DNA from: an uncultured Paracoccaceae bacterium
Lineage (GTDB): Bacteria > Pseudomonadota > Alphaproteobacteria > Rhodobacterales > Rhodobacteraceae
Direction: 5' to 3'
DNA: 64,000 nucleotides
Assembly (NCBI GenBank): GCA_947496605.1
Contig: CANMDF010000001.1
Location: 62,001 to 126,000, forward strand
The notes below the pieces were generated by a model. That model saw nothing but the letters and a program-made list of their open reading frames with translations. It did not search any database and had not been told where the DNA came from. Positions 1 through 9,281 of this stretch are shown here, piece after piece; within the stretch, counting starts at the first letter, position 1, and the number at the start of each line of letters is the position of its first letter. The position numbers and the translations under genes were made by a program.

Positions 1-375
1 TTCTCTTTCCATGGTTTGATGACCGTTGGGGACGACGGGCGGTATGCGTTCACAACGGTAAAACCTGTCGAGTACACTGTGCCATCTGACGGCCCTGTCG
101 GTGATATCCTGCGGGCTTGTGGACGCCACCCATGGCGCCCATCGCATCTGCACTACATCGTAAAGGCACCGGGCTATCGCACGCTTGTGACGGAAGTATT
201 CCCTGACGATGATCCATATCTTGATCAGGACACCGTTTTTGGCGTTCGTGATGACTTGGTGATGACCTATCAAGAAAAGCCAGCCAGCGATTTTCCCGAC
301 GGGATGGCATTGTCAGGCAAAGTTGATGCGCCGTTTCTCACCGTAAACTTCGATGTCATTCTCGCGGATGCATAA
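1..375 (+). CDS. Intradiol ring-cleavage dioxygenase, C-terminal part (cut by window edge)
   Basis: The reading frame is open from the first base, so the gene starts before the window; about 124 C-terminal residues are visible. The segment carries the catalytic end of the catechol/hydroxyquinol 1,2-dioxygenase fold: EYTVPSDGPVG contains the second iron-binding tyrosine, and RPSHLHYIVKAPGY supplies the two histidine ligands (HLH) of the non-haem Fe(III). These enzymes open catechol-type rings between the two hydroxyls in the cytoplasm. The DxDPYLDQDTVFGV stretch resembles hydroxyquinol 1,2-dioxygenases, but the substrate cannot be settled without the N-terminal linker domain. No other aromatic-degradation gene lies downstream, so the pathway context is outside the window. 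Confidence 0.88.
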   Translation, partial: FSFHGLMTVGDDGRYAFTTVKPVEYTVPSDGPVGDILRACGRHPWRPSHLHYIVKAPGYRTLVTEVFPDDDPYLDQDTVFGVRDDLVMTYQEKPASDFPDGMALSGKVDAPFLTVNFDVILADA

Positions 376-451
376 AGTCGCTTTGCCGTAAGTCCCGTAT
401 ATTTCCCAATAGGCCCACGAAAAAGTAGTGATCAATGCTTTGGTAATTTTT

Positions 452-474
452 TACCCGACTATTTTAATCGGGTA
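452..474. promoter_or_regulatory. Iron-box-like palindrome (Rhodobacterales iron-rhodo-box type)
   Basis: A 23-bp inverted repeat with arms TACCCGACTA and TAATCGGGTA around TTT, one mismatch between the arms. It ends 67 bases before the start of the ferric-iron binding protein gene. From memory, the iron-rhodo-box bound by IscR in Rhodobacterales has this layout (CYYGACTA-like arms with an AT-rich centre). Regulation of the downstream gene by iron is inferred from the match and position. Confidence 0.6.
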
Positions 475-541
475 CTAGACATCCTCGAATCTGTCGCTAA
501 AAGTGTTCCCGAGTAAAAGACTCAGTCAAAGGGATCTGATC

Positions 542-1567
542 ATGAGAAACACAACCAAAACTCTGTTGATTTGTGCAACTGCAGCCTCAGCAATTGCTTC
601 CTCGGCGATCGCCGAAGGTGAGCTAAACCTCTATTCTTCACGTCACTACGACACGGATGAGCGACTCTATTCCGACTTTACCGATCTGACGGGCATTACG
701 ATCAACCGGATCGAAGCCAATGCGGACGAGCTGATCGCCAGAATGCAGGCAGAGGGTGCCAACTCGCCTGCTGATATCTTGCTGACCGTGGATACATCCC
801 GTCTAGAGCGGGCCAAGAATGCCGGTGTGCTGCAATCTATCGATAGCGAAGTGCTTGAAGCGCGTATCCCTTCCAGTCTGCAAGATGCTGACAATCAATG
901 GTTTGGCTTTAGTCAACGTGCGCGCATCATCTTTTATGACAAGACAGAAGTGACAAACCCGCCGATGGATTATGTGTCGCTTGCTGATCCCGCATATGAA
1001 GGCATGGTGTGCCACCGGTCGTCGACAAATGTCTACTCACAGACATTGTTGTCTGCCGTCATTGAAAACCACGGTGTCGAAGCGGCAACCGAATGGGCGC
1101 AAGGTTTCGTAAACAACTTCGCCCGTGATCCACAAGGTGGCGATACAGATCAGTTGCGCGGTTTGGTTTCGGGCGAGTGTGACATCTCAATCTCGAATAC
1201 CTACTACTTTGCCCGTGCTTTGCGTAAGGATGTCGATGGGTTGAACGCCGAAGCGCTGGCCAACATCGGTTGGATCTTCCCAGCCCAGAACGCAGAAGGT
1301 GCGCACATGAACCTGTCGGGTGGTGGCGTTGCTGCTAATGCACCGAATTTGGACAATGCGATCAAGTTCATGGAATATCTGGCGTCGGATCAGGCCCAAC
1401 AGTACTTTAGTGCTGGCAACGATGAGTATCCAGCCGTGCCGGGTGTTGGTCTTTCTCCATCTGTCGCTGCGTTGGGGCTGTTTCGCCCTGATGCTGTAGA
1501 TTTGACCGCAGTTGCCCAGAATGTAGGGCAGGCGCAGGAGATCTTTAATCAAGTTGGCTGGGAATAA
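542..1567 (+). CDS. fbpA: Fe(3+) ABC transporter substrate-binding protein (FbpA/FutA family)
   Basis: A 341-residue periplasmic binding protein for ferric iron. The ATG at 542 follows AAAGGGA at the right distance and gives a clean signal peptide (about residues 1-24, ending AIA before EGELNLYSSRHY). The N-terminal LYSSRHYDTDE and the ISNTYYFARAL segment with its Tyr-Tyr pair match the iron-binding residues of the FbpA/FutA1 family. No permease or ATPase gene follows; the next gene is an unrelated LacI regulator after a terminator, so this is an orphan receptor whose membrane partners must be encoded elsewhere. The iron-box-like palindrome upstream suggests induction under iron limitation. 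Confidence 0.88.
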   Translation: MRNTTKTLLICATAASAIASSAIAEGELNLYSSRHYDTDERLYSDFTDLTGITINRIEANADELIARMQAEGANSPADILLTVDTSRLERAKNAGVLQSIDSEVLEARIPSSLQDADNQWFGFSQRARIIFYDKTEVTNPPMDYVSLADPAYEGMVCHRSSTNVYSQTLLSAVIENHGVEAATEWAQGFVNNFARDPQGGDTDQLRGLVSGECDISISNTYYFARALRKDVDGLNAEALANIGWIFPAQNAEGAHMNLSGGGVAANAPNLDNAIKFMEYLASDQAQQYFSAGNDEYPAVPGVGLSPSVAALGLFRPDAVDLTAVAQNVGQAQEIFNQVGWE

Positions 1568-1593
1568 CGCGCGAACCTGCGAAATGAACTAGG

Positions 1594-1621
1594 AAAGGCG
1601 TCACATTGGTGGCGCCTTTTT
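1594..1621 (+). terminator. Intrinsic terminator after fbpA
   Basis: AAAGGCGTCAC pairs with GTGGCGCCTTT (one mismatch) across a short loop, and the stem runs into TTTTTG. It isolates fbpA from the polyol cluster. Confidence 0.75.
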
Positions 1622-1660
1622 GTTGCGTCACGGCACGCAAATAATTCCGCAATAATTTCA

Positions 1661-1680
1661 TTCTTGACGCGCGATAAGAA
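1661..1680. promoter_or_regulatory. Operator-like imperfect palindrome upstream of the LacI-family gene
   Basis: TTCTTGACGC and GCGATAAGAA form a 20-bp palindrome with two mismatched positions per arm and a central C|G step, as in LacI-family operators. It shares the core ACGCGCG with the perfect palindrome at 2763-2776. Its place 46 bases before the GTG start fits autoregulation; this is inference. Confidence 0.45.
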
Positions 1681-1725
1681 ATTGTTTTCCATGTAAAGCG
1701 GGGCTTTGGGAGGACGTTAGCTGCC

Positions 1726-2751
1726 GTGGCTGAAACGCAGATCAAAAATATGGAAGAATTCTCGGCTGTAAGCGGGATTTCTAGGCCTACTGTCTCCAAG
1801 TATTTCAACGATCCTGACAGCGTGCGTCACACCACGCGTGAAAAGATTGAAGCGGCGATTGAGAAATACGACTATCGCCCGAATATTTTCGCGATGAACC
1901 AAAACCGAAAGATGACCAAGAATGTTGGCATCGTTGTTCCGCTTTTAGCTGATCCATATTTTGCAGAGATTGCCCGCAATCTTGAACAGCGATGCATTGA
2001 TGCAGGGTATCGACCAACGCTATTCAGCGCACATGGTGATCCTGCGCTTGAGACGGAAGTTCTGGAAAACCTACGATCTATGAAGCCAGCGGGGGTTCTT
2101 CTTGCACCGTTGGGCCGCGCATCAGATCGGCGATCGCTGGAAAAGTTCGTAGAAGATGTGCCAACACTTATCTTTGACAGTAGCGTCGAAGAATTTGGCA
2201 TCGCATTTGTCGGTTCAGACAATTTCCAGTTTACCTCGCACATCACAGATTATCTGTGTCGCACAGGCGAACCACCTTGTTTTTTTGAAATGAAAACACC
2301 GGCCAACCCGAATGCGCATCGTCGTCGCCAGAGCTATCTGAATGCAATGGAGGCGTTTGGGCATGAGCCTCAGGTGATCTCGGTTGATGGTGAAGGGTGG
2401 TCCTTCGAGGAAATTGGACGTTTGGGGGGGCATGAAGCCTTATCCAACAAGCAGTTTTCAACCAACACCATTTTGTGCAGCAACGACCGTTTGGCGATTG
2501 GTCTGCTGACTGCTTGTTACGAACAAGGCATCAAAGTTGGCCGCGGACCAGAGGCTGCGATTCGCGTCGCAGGACAGGACGGTCATCCGCATTCGCGCTA
2601 CACTTGTCCGCCACTGACGACCATTTCACACGATTATGATGCTGTTTCCATGCATGCTGCTGAGGCGTTGTTTCTAGCAATTGATGGCCACGTAGAGCCT
2701 TGGAAAAGCACAAGATTAGAAGGCAAATTGATCCTCCGCGATTCTGCCTGA
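1726..2751 (+). CDS. LacI-family transcriptional regulator of the polyol operon
   Basis: A 341-residue regulator starting at GTG 1726 behind GGGAGGA. The N-terminal helix-turn-helix (FSAVSGISRPTVSKYFND, about residues 12-29) and hinge region (TTREKIEAAIEKYDYRPN) are typical of LacI/PurR proteins, followed by a periplasmic-binding-protein-like sensor domain (VGIVVPLLADPYFAEIARNL onward). It lies directly upstream of, and in the same direction as, the sorbitol/mannitol transporter genes, with operator-like palindromes in front of itself and of smoE. A role in controlling polyol uptake is inferred from this position; the effector would be a sugar alcohol or a derivative. Confidence 0.9.
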   Translation: MAETQIKNMEEFSAVSGISRPTVSKYFNDPDSVRHTTREKIEAAIEKYDYRPNIFAMNQNRKMTKNVGIVVPLLADPYFAEIARNLEQRCIDAGYRPTLFSAHGDPALETEVLENLRSMKPAGVLLAPLGRASDRRSLEKFVEDVPTLIFDSSVEEFGIAFVGSDNFQFTSHITDYLCRTGEPPCFFEMKTPANPNAHRRRQSYLNAMEAFGHEPQVISVDGEGWSFEEIGRLGGHEALSNKQFSTNTILCSNDRLAIGLLTACYEQGIKVGRGPEAAIRVAGQDGHPHSRYTCPPLTTISHDYDAVSMHAAEALFLAIDGHVEPWKSTRLEGKLILRDSA

Positions 2752-2762
2752 AGCGTAATTTC

Positions 2763-2776
2763 TTTACGCGCGTAAA
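2763..2776. promoter_or_regulatory. Perfect 14-bp palindrome, probable LacI-family operator for smoE
   Basis: TTTACGCGCGTAAA is perfectly symmetric with a central CG step. It lies between the regulator stop and the smoE start, just upstream of a TTGACG hexamer at 2784-2789 that could be a -35 element. Binding by the adjacent regulator is inferred. Confidence 0.6.
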
Positions 2777-2847
2777 TTTTTTGTTGACGCCGCGTCTTGT
2801 ATTCCACTAGCGTAGTTCTACCACATCGAAATCCAGGGAGGAATCGG

Positions 2848-4161
2848 ATGTCTTTGAAGAGCACACTTCGTGCCGCGACAGCGTTGTCGCTAATCACTGC
2901 CGGTAGCGCATTTGCTGACGGCCACTCCGCAACAATCACAATCGCAACTGTAAACAACGGCGACATGATCCGTATGCAGGGCTACACTGACGGCTTTACA
3001 GCTGAAACAGGTATCGCTGTTGAGTGGGTCACGCTCGAAGAGAACGTACTGCGCCAGCGTGTGACAACTGACATCACCACAAACGGTGGACAGTTCGACA
3101 TCATGACAATCGGCATGTACGAGACGCCAATCTGGGGTGCCAACGACTGGCTCGTCCCATTGAACGACCTGTCTGCCGAGTATGACGCAGCTGACATTTT
3201 GCCAGCAATGGCAGGCGGTCTGTCCCACGATGGCACACTTTATGCTGCACCATTCTATGGTGAATCATCGATGATCATGTACCGCACTGACCTGATGGAA
3301 GCTGCCGGTCTTGAGATGCCTGAGGCACCAAGCTGGTCATTCATCGCCAAAGCGGCACGTGAAATGACTGACCGTGAAAACGACATCAACGGCATTTGCC
3401 TGCGCGGTAAAGCTGGTTGGGGTGAAGGCGGCGCGTTCATCACAGCAATGTCCAACTCATTCGGCGCACGCTGGTTCGACGAAGAGTGGAACGCACAGTT
3501 CGACACACGTGAGTGGTCTGACACGCTGAACTTCTACAAGAACATGATGGACGACGCTGGTCCTGCTGGTTTTGCAACAAACGGTTTCAACGAAAACCTG
3601 TCCCTGTTTAACCAAGGCAAGTGCGGTATGTGGATTGACGCGACTGTTGCGGCTTCTTTCGTAACTGGCGACGACTCTACAGTTGCTGACTCTGTTGGTT
3701 TCGCACTGGCACCAGACAACGGTATGGGCAAGCGCTCTAACTGGCTCTGGGCATGGGCGTTGGCAATTCCTGCCGGTACACAGCAGGTAGACGAAGCCAA
3801 GCAGTTCATTGAGTGGGCAACAGGCAAAGGCTACATTGAGCAGGTTGCTGCGAATGAAGGTTGGGCGAACGTACCTCCAGGTGCACGTACATCCCTGTAC
3901 GAGAACCCGAACTACCAAGCTGTTCCTTTCGCACAGATGACATTGGACTCAATCCTGTCAGCTAACCCGAACGACAGCACAGTTGATCCAAGCCCATACG
4001 TTGGCGTCCAGTTCGCTGCGATCCCAGAGTTTGCAGGCATTGCGACTGAAGTGAGCCAGGAATTCTCCGCCGCTTACGCTGGTCAGCAGTCTATCGAAGA
4101 AGCGCTTGAGAAGGCCCAGGCCATCACAAACGAAGCAATGGAAGCTGCTGGCTACCGCTAA
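2848..4161 (+). CDS. smoE: Sorbitol/mannitol ABC transporter substrate-binding protein SmoE
   Basis: A 437-residue periplasmic binding protein of solute-binding family 1. The ATG at 2848 sits behind GGGAGGA. A signal peptide of about 25 residues ends SAFA before DGHSATITIATVNNGDM. The body (for example GEGGAFITAMSNSFGARWFDE and ANEGWANVPPGARTSLY) matches polyol-binding proteins of the Rhodobacter SmoE type. It is first of a run smoE-F-G-K-smoS-mtlK and delivers sugar alcohols to the SmoFG permease. A strong hairpin directly after the gene probably lets the binding protein be made in excess over the membrane subunits. Confidence 0.9.
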   Translation: MSLKSTLRAATALSLITAGSAFADGHSATITIATVNNGDMIRMQGYTDGFTAETGIAVEWVTLEENVLRQRVTTDITTNGGQFDIMTIGMYETPIWGANDWLVPLNDLSAEYDAADILPAMAGGLSHDGTLYAAPFYGESSMIMYRTDLMEAAGLEMPEAPSWSFIAKAAREMTDRENDINGICLRGKAGWGEGGAFITAMSNSFGARWFDEEWNAQFDTREWSDTLNFYKNMMDDAGPAGFATNGFNENLSLFNQGKCGMWIDATVAASFVTGDDSTVADSVGFALAPDNGMGKRSNWLWAWALAIPAGTQQVDEAKQFIEWATGKGYIEQVAANEGWANVPPGARTSLYENPNYQAVPFAQMTLDSILSANPNDSTVDPSPYVGVQFAAIPEFAGIATEVSQEFSAAYAGQQSIEEALEKAQAITNEAMEAAGYR

Positions 4162-4176
4162 GCACTCCTCCTGACT

Positions 4177-4203
4177 AAGGGGCGGTCCGATTTGCCGCCC
4201 CTT
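4177..4203 (+). terminator. Intra-operon hairpin between smoE and smoF
   Basis: AAGGGGCGG (4177-4185) and CCGCCCCTT (4195-4203) form a perfect 9-bp stem with a 9-base loop, followed by GGTTTTC. The position between a binding-protein gene and its permease genes is the usual place for a partial terminator or 3'-end stabilising hairpin. The weak T-run suggests read-through. Confidence 0.7.
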
Positions 4204-4287
4204 GGTTTTCTCCCCTTTCCTAATGTAAAGTTGCCTTAATACAGCGCGTGAGAATGCTCCGCCTGTGTCCAGAGGAGGTACATCCAA

Positions 4288-5151
4288 ATGGCTACCAAAG
4301 CTTCCCGATCCGCTGCCCGTATTATGATGGCACCCGCTGTGATCCTGCTCTTGGGCTGGATGCTGGTTCCTCTCATCATGACTTTGTGGTTCTCATTCCG
4401 CGTCTACTTGCCCCTACGTGGCGGCGACCAAGGCTGGGCCGGATTTGATAACTACACCCGTTTTGTCACTTCGAGCGCCTTTTGGCCTTCGGTCCAAACC
4501 ACCCTCATTATTGTTCTCGGCGTTTTGGCCATTACAGTAATCTTTGGCATCTTAATCGCTCTGCTACTTGACCAACCAATCTGGGGCCAAGGCGTTGTCC
4601 GTATCCTCGTGATTGCTCCTTTCTTTGTGATGCCGACGGTATCAGCACTGGTTTGGAAGAACATGTTCATGGACCCTGTGAACGGTCTCTTTTCACATCT
4701 TTGGCGGTTCTTTGGCGCGGAACCGGTCAGTTGGCTTTCCGACGCATCCATGCCCTCGATCATCATGATCGTCAGCTGGCAGTGGCTGCCCTTCGCGACC
4801 CTGATTTTGCTGACAGCCGTGCAATCACTTGATAGCGAACAGTTGGAAGCCGCCGAAATGGATGGTGCACCTTGGATCAAACGCTTTTGGTTCATCGTTC
4901 TGCCGCACCTCAGCCGCGCGATCACGATTGTGATCTTGATCCAAACCATTTTCCTGCTTGCGATCTTCGCCGAGATTTTCGTGACCACAGGTGGTGCATT
5001 TGGAACGCGTACGCTGTCTTATCTGATCTTCCAACGGGTTCTGGAAAGCCAGAATGTTGGGCTCGGCTCCGCCGGTGGTGTCTACGCCATCATCCTTGCA
5101 AACATTATCGCGATCTTCCTTATGCGGATCGTTGGTAAGAACCTGGATTAA
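4288..5151 (+). CDS. smoF: Sorbitol/mannitol ABC transporter permease SmoF
   Basis: A 287-residue inner-membrane protein with about six hydrophobic segments, of the MalF-type permease class. The EAAEMDGAPWIKRFWFIVLPHLS segment, at about residues 189-211, is the EAA loop that docks on the ATPase. The ATG at 4288 follows AGAGGAGGT. It forms the membrane channel together with SmoG, whose gene starts four bases after this stop. Confidence 0.9.
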   Translation: MATKASRSAARIMMAPAVILLLGWMLVPLIMTLWFSFRVYLPLRGGDQGWAGFDNYTRFVTSSAFWPSVQTTLIIVLGVLAITVIFGILIALLLDQPIWGQGVVRILVIAPFFVMPTVSALVWKNMFMDPVNGLFSHLWRFFGAEPVSWLSDASMPSIIMIVSWQWLPFATLILLTAVQSLDSEQLEAAEMDGAPWIKRFWFIVLPHLSRAITIVILIQTIFLLAIFAEIFVTTGGAFGTRTLSYLIFQRVLESQNVGLGSAGGVYAIILANIIAIFLMRIVGKNLD

Positions 5152-5155
5152 TAAC

Positions 5156-5986
5156 ATGGCACGTTCTGTTACACCCCGCCGGAAGCTTCTGAACACCACT
5201 GTCGCCTGGGCGATTGGTTTGTTGATCTTCTTCCCTATCCTCTGGACGATCCTGACCAGCTTTAAGACGGAAGGCGACGCAATCGCTGCTCCTCCGATCT
5301 TTGTGGGCTTCGAATGGACGCTTGAGAACTACCGCACCGTGCTTGAACGCTCTGACTATGGCCGGTTCTTGTGGAACTCGATCATCATTGCCGGCCTGTC
5401 CACAGTTCTGGGCTGTATGATTGCGATCCCAGCCGCTTGGTCGATGGCATTCGTGCCATCCAAGCGCACCAAAGACATCCTACTTTGGATGCTCTCAACC
5501 AAGATGCTGCCTGCGGTTGGTGTGCTTTATCCGATCTACCTGATCTTTATTGAGTTGGGTTTGCTGGATAGCCGCGCTGGACTGGTCGTCGTGCTGATGC
5601 TGATCAACCTGCCGATCATCGTTTGGATGCTTTACACCTACTTCAAAGAGATCCCCGGTGAAATTCTCGAAGCGGCCCGAATGGATGGCGCTACATTGCG
5701 GCAAGAACTGCTGTATGTGCTGACACCCATGGCGATCCCCGGCATCGCGTCCACTTTGCTGTTGAACTTCATCCTTGCGTGGAACGAAGCCTTCTGGACG
5801 CTTAACCTCACGGCGGTCAATGCCGCACCACTCACGGCCTTTATCGCGAGCTATTCCAGCCCCGAAGGTCTGTTCTTTGCGAAACTCAGTGCGGCCTCAA
5901 CTATGGCAATTGCACCGATCCTCATCCTTGGCTGGTTCAGCCAGAAACAACTTGTACGCGGCCTGACATTTGGCGCGGTTAAATAA
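5156..5986 (+). CDS. smoG: Sorbitol/mannitol ABC transporter permease SmoG
   Basis: A 276-residue MalG-type permease. ATG 5156 is chosen because it gives MARSVTPRRKLLNTTVAWAIG, a short cytoplasmic N-terminus followed by the first membrane helix; the frame is open further upstream but there overlaps smoF. The EAARMDGATLRQELLYVLTPM segment is the EAA loop for SmoK. The start lacks a good ribosome site and follows the smoF stop by four bases, so translation is probably coupled. Confidence 0.9.
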   Translation: MARSVTPRRKLLNTTVAWAIGLLIFFPILWTILTSFKTEGDAIAAPPIFVGFEWTLENYRTVLERSDYGRFLWNSIIIAGLSTVLGCMIAIPAAWSMAFVPSKRTKDILLWMLSTKMLPAVGVLYPIYLIFIELGLLDSRAGLVVVLMLINLPIIVWMLYTYFKEIPGEILEAARMDGATLRQELLYVLTPMAIPGIASTLLLNFILAWNEAFWTLNLTAVNAAPLTAFIASYSSPEGLFFAKLSAASTMAIAPILILGWFSQKQLVRGLTFGAVK

Positions 5987-5998
5987 GGAACCTGACAC

Positions 5999-7003
5999 AT
6001 GGGACAGATCCAACTTAAACAGGTGACCAAGTCGTTCGGCGATGTGCAGGTCATTCCACCCCTAGACCTGACAATCCATGACGGTGAATTCACCGTCTTC
6101 GTCGGCCCGTCAGGTTGCGGTAAATCAACGCTACTGCGCCTGATCGCAGGGCTTGAGGACATCACGACAGGGCATATCGAGATCGACGGCACAGACGCCA
6201 CGGATCTTGTGCCCGCCAAGCGCGGCCTTGCGATGGTGTTCCAGTCTTATGCGCTTTACCCGCATATGTCGGTGCGCAAGAACATCGCTTTTCCACTGCG
6301 GATGGCCAAGATGAATCAGGCTGAAATCGACAAGCGTGTAAATGCTGCGGCATCTGTGCTGAACCTTGCCGACTATATTGACCGTAAACCTGGTCAGTTG
6401 TCAGGTGGTCAGCGACAACGTGTTGCCATTGGCCGTGCGATTGTACGTGAACCCTCTGCCTTCCTGTTTGACGAACCGCTGTCAAACCTTGACGCGGCAC
6501 TGCGTGTCGGCATGCGGATGGAAATCTCGGAGCTGCACAAAAAGCTGGACACAACGATGGTCTATGTGACGCACGATCAGGTCGAGGCGATGACAATGGC
6601 AGACAAGATTGTGGTGTTGCAAGCAGGCGTGATTGAGCAGGTTGGCTCACCACTTGAGCTTTACCGTGCACCGCGCAACACCTTTGTTGCCGGTTTCATC
6701 GGCTCCCCAAAGATGAACCTGATTACTGGTGAAGAGGCCAGCAAGCATGACGCAACCACCATTGGTATTCGTCCAGAACACATTGACGTCGTCGAAAGTG
6801 GCGGAACATGGACTGGCACTGTTGGCGTCGCAGAGCACCTTGGATCGGATACGTTCTTCCACATCCATAACACTGGATTGGCCGAAACGATCACTGTGCG
6901 TGCAATCGGTGATGTGAACCTGACCCATGGTGATACGATCCAACTTTCGCCACGCATGGACGAGCTGCACCGCTTTGGCGCAGACGGTCTGCGGATTGGA
7001 TGA
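5999..7003 (+). CDS. smoK: Sorbitol/mannitol ABC transporter ATP-binding protein SmoK
   Basis: A 334-residue ATPase of the MalK/UgpC class. Visible motifs are Walker [10 protein letters not shown] (about residues 37-45), the ABC signature LSGGQRQR (about 133-140), Walker [13 protein letters not shown], and the switch histidine in [14 protein letters not shown]. The C-terminal third is the regulatory OB-fold domain ([13 protein letters not shown]). AAGGA precedes the ATG at 5999. It powers SmoEFG import. Its stop overlaps the smoS start in ATGA. Confidence 0.92.
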   Translation: MGQIQLKQVTKSFGDVQVIPPLDLTIHDGEFTVFVGPSGCGKSTLLRLIAGLEDITTGHIEIDGTDATDLVPAKRGLAMVFQSYALYPHMSVRKNIAFPLRMAKMNQAEIDKRVNAAASVLNLADYIDRKPGQLSGGQRQRVAIGRAIVREPSAFLFDEPLSNLDAALRVGMRMEISELHKKLDTTMVYVTHDQVEAMTMADKIVVLQAGVIEQVGSPLELYRAPRNTFVAGFIGSPKMNLITGEEASKHDATTIGIRPEHIDVVESGGTWTGTVGVAEHLGSDTFFHIHNTGLAETITVRAIGDVNLTHGDTIQLSPRMDELHRFGADGLRIG

Positions 7004-7785
7004 AGCGGCTTGACGGCAAGACGGCCCTGATTACAGGGGGCGCGCGGGGCATCGGCTTGGCCTTTGCCCGCGCCTACGCACGTGAGGGTGCGCGTGTTGC
7101 TATTGCCGATATTGATTTTGAGCGGGCTAATACTGCGGCCTATGAGATCAACAAAGAGATCGGCGACTATGCAATCGCTGTCCCGTTCGATGTTACCGAT
7201 CAGGCGAGTATCGATGCTGGTGTAGAAAAGACCGTTTCGGTCTTTGGGCAGATTGATATCTTGATCAATAATGCTGCCATCTTTAGTGCTGCCCCGATCA
7301 CCGAAATAACCCGCGAAGACTATGCCCGCGTTTTTGATATCAACGTCAGCGGTGCGCTTTTCACAATGCAAGCTGTCGCAAAGCACATGATTGATCGTGG
7401 GATCAAAGGCAAGATGATCAATATGGCGTCACAGGCCGGGCGGCGCGGTGAAAGCCTTGTTGCGGTCTATTGCGCCAGTAAGGCGGCGATCATTTCATTG
7501 ACGCAATCGGCGGGGCTGAACCTGATTAAGCATGGCATCAATGTAAATGCCATTGCGCCGGGGGTGGTTGATGGTGAACATTGGGACGGGGTTGATGCAT
7601 TTTTTGCCAAATACGAAGGCAAAGCACCTGGTCAAAAGAAAACAGAAGTCGGCGAGGCTGTCCCCTTCGGCAGGATGGGGACAGCGGATGATCTGACAGG
7701 GATGGCCGTTTTTCTGGCATCTTCGGATGCAGATTATGTTGTCGCACAAACCTACAATGTTGACGGCGGGAATTGGTTAAGTTGA
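7000..7785 (+). CDS. smoS: Sorbitol dehydrogenase SmoS (short-chain dehydrogenase/reductase)
   Basis: A 261-residue SDR enzyme that oxidises sorbitol (and probably galactitol or L-iditol) to a ketose with NAD+. It shows the cofactor motif TGGARGIG near residue 11, the structural NNAA motif, and the catalytic Tyr-Lys pair in YCASKAA. The gene overlaps smoK by ATGA and mtlK by one base (TGATG), so uptake and oxidation are made as a unit. Substrate assignment follows family resemblance and operon context. Confidence 0.88.
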   Translation: MKRLDGKTALITGGARGIGLAFARAYAREGARVAIADIDFERANTAAYEINKEIGDYAIAVPFDVTDQASIDAGVEKTVSVFGQIDILINNAAIFSAAPITEITREDYARVFDINVSGALFTMQAVAKHMIDRGIKGKMINMASQAGRRGESLVAVYCASKAAIISLTQSAGLNLIKHGINVNAIAPGVVDGEHWDGVDAFFAKYEGKAPGQKKTEVGEAVPFGRMGTADDLTGMAVFLASSDADYVVAQTYNVDGGNWLS

Positions 7786-9281
7786 TGAATATCCAGAAAC
7801 AACAAGAAGCGGTTCTGCCGTTGAGCCTGAAAAACCTGACCCATTTGCCTTCATCGGTGGCGCGCCCTTCGTATGACCGTGGGTCCTTGTCGGCTGGCAT
7901 TGTACATATCGGATTGGGTAATTTTCACCGCGGACATCAGGCTTGGTACTTGCATCGCTTAATGCAAGATGGGTTGGCCCATGACTGGGCAATTATCGGT
8001 GCCGGTGTCCGGGCAGGGGACGCGGCCCAACGCGCCCGCCTCGCGGCCCAAGACTATCTAACAACGCTAATCCAGCTTGATCCAAAACAGACGACAGCCG
8101 AAGTAATCGGATCCATGATCGGCTTTGTGCCCGTCGAAGAAAATAATGCCGCTCTCATCGCGCAAATGGCCGATCCGGCCACGCGCATTGTGTCTTTGAC
8201 CGTGACCGAAGGCGGATATTTTATTGATCCTGCGACCAAAGGTTTTGATGGGGCACATCCTGATATTCAGAATGACGCAAAATCCCCCCAAACGCCGATC
8301 ACTGCGTTTGGTGCTATGATTGCTGCACTTAAAGTGCGGCGTGACACAGGCGTTGGGCCGTTTACCTGCATGTCGTGCGACAATTTGCAGGGCAACGGCG
8401 CCGTTTTGCGCCAAACGGTCGTATCACTCGCCCGCTTGTCTGACCCTGCATTGGCAGATTGGATCGATACGCACTGTAGTTTTCCTAACTCGATGGTCGA
8501 TTGCATTGTTCCCGCGACCGGCCCCAAAGAGCTTGAGCTGGTGCGCAGTTTGGGTATCGAAGATGCATCGCCAGTCACCCACGAGAACTTTCGCCAATGG
8601 GTCATTGAAGATGATTTTTGTGCAGGCCGACCTGACTGGGACAAAGTTGGGGCAACCTTCACAGACGACGTGCATGACTTTGAGGCGATGAAGATCAGGG
8701 TTTTGAACGGTGGTCACCAGATTATTGCGAATGCGGGCGAACTATTGTCGATTGAGACAATTGCCGGCTGCATGGCAAATGAAAGAATTCGTGGGTTGTT
8801 TGAAAGAGTCGCAACTCAGGAAATTCTACCGCATGTCAAAGCTGTGCCCGGGATGGATCCGGTTAGCTATGTCACGTTGATTTCCGAGCGTTTCTCAAAT
8901 CCCTTGATCGTCGATACCACGCGCCGGGTGGCCTTTGACGGGTCATCACGGCATCCGGGGTTTTTGGTGCCTTCGATCCAAGACGGGATCACAAGAGGAA
9001 CGCCCACTTCCGGGTTGGCATTGGTTGAGGCGCTTTGGGCGCGGATGTGCGCAGGTCGCCGCGAAGATGGCAGCGAGATTGAAGCAAACGACCCGTTTTG
9101 GGGCACGCTTCAACAAACTGCGATTGCCGCTAAGGTTCATGCACCTGTATGGTTAGAGCAACGTCCTTACTATGGGGCCTTGGCTGACAATGCAGAATTT
9201 GTCGCACAGTTTGCGGGGTGGCTGAACATGATCTGGCAAGACGGCACAGAGCCCGCAATAGCGCACTATCTAGCTGGTTGA
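7785..9281 (+). CDS. mtlK: Mannitol 2-dehydrogenase MtlK
   Basis: A 498-residue member of the long-chain mannitol dehydrogenase family, which oxidises D-mannitol to D-fructose with NAD+. The N-terminal Rossmann part shows IVHIGLGNFHRGHQAWYLHRL, and the central region has the family stretch KIRVLNGGHQIIANAGEL with the catalytic lysine environment. ATG 7785 is used because it overlaps the smoS stop in TGATG; an in-frame TTG lies four codons earlier. Its last 12 bases overlap the 3' end of the convergent ABC ATPase gene. No fructokinase gene follows, so the resulting fructose is handled by genes elsewhere. Confidence 0.9.
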   Translation: MNIQKQQEAVLPLSLKNLTHLPSSVARPSYDRGSLSAGIVHIGLGNFHRGHQAWYLHRLMQDGLAHDWAIIGAGVRAGDAAQRARLAAQDYLTTLIQLDPKQTTAEVIGSMIGFVPVEENNAALIAQMADPATRIVSLTVTEGGYFIDPATKGFDGAHPDIQNDAKSPQTPITAFGAMIAALKVRRDTGVGPFTCMSCDNLQGNGAVLRQTVVSLARLSDPALADWIDTHCSFPNSMVDCIVPATGPKELELVRSLGIEDASPVTHENFRQWVIEDDFCAGRPDWDKVGATFTDDVHDFEAMKIRVLNGGHQIIANAGELLSIETIAGCMANERIRGLFERVATQEILPHVKAVPGMDPVSYVTLISERFSNPLIVDTTRRVAFDGSSRHPGFLVPSIQDGITRGTPTSGLALVEALWARMCAGRREDGSEIEANDPFWGTLQQTAIAAKVHAPVWLEQRPYYGALADNAEFVAQFAGWLNMIWQDGTEPAIAHYLAG

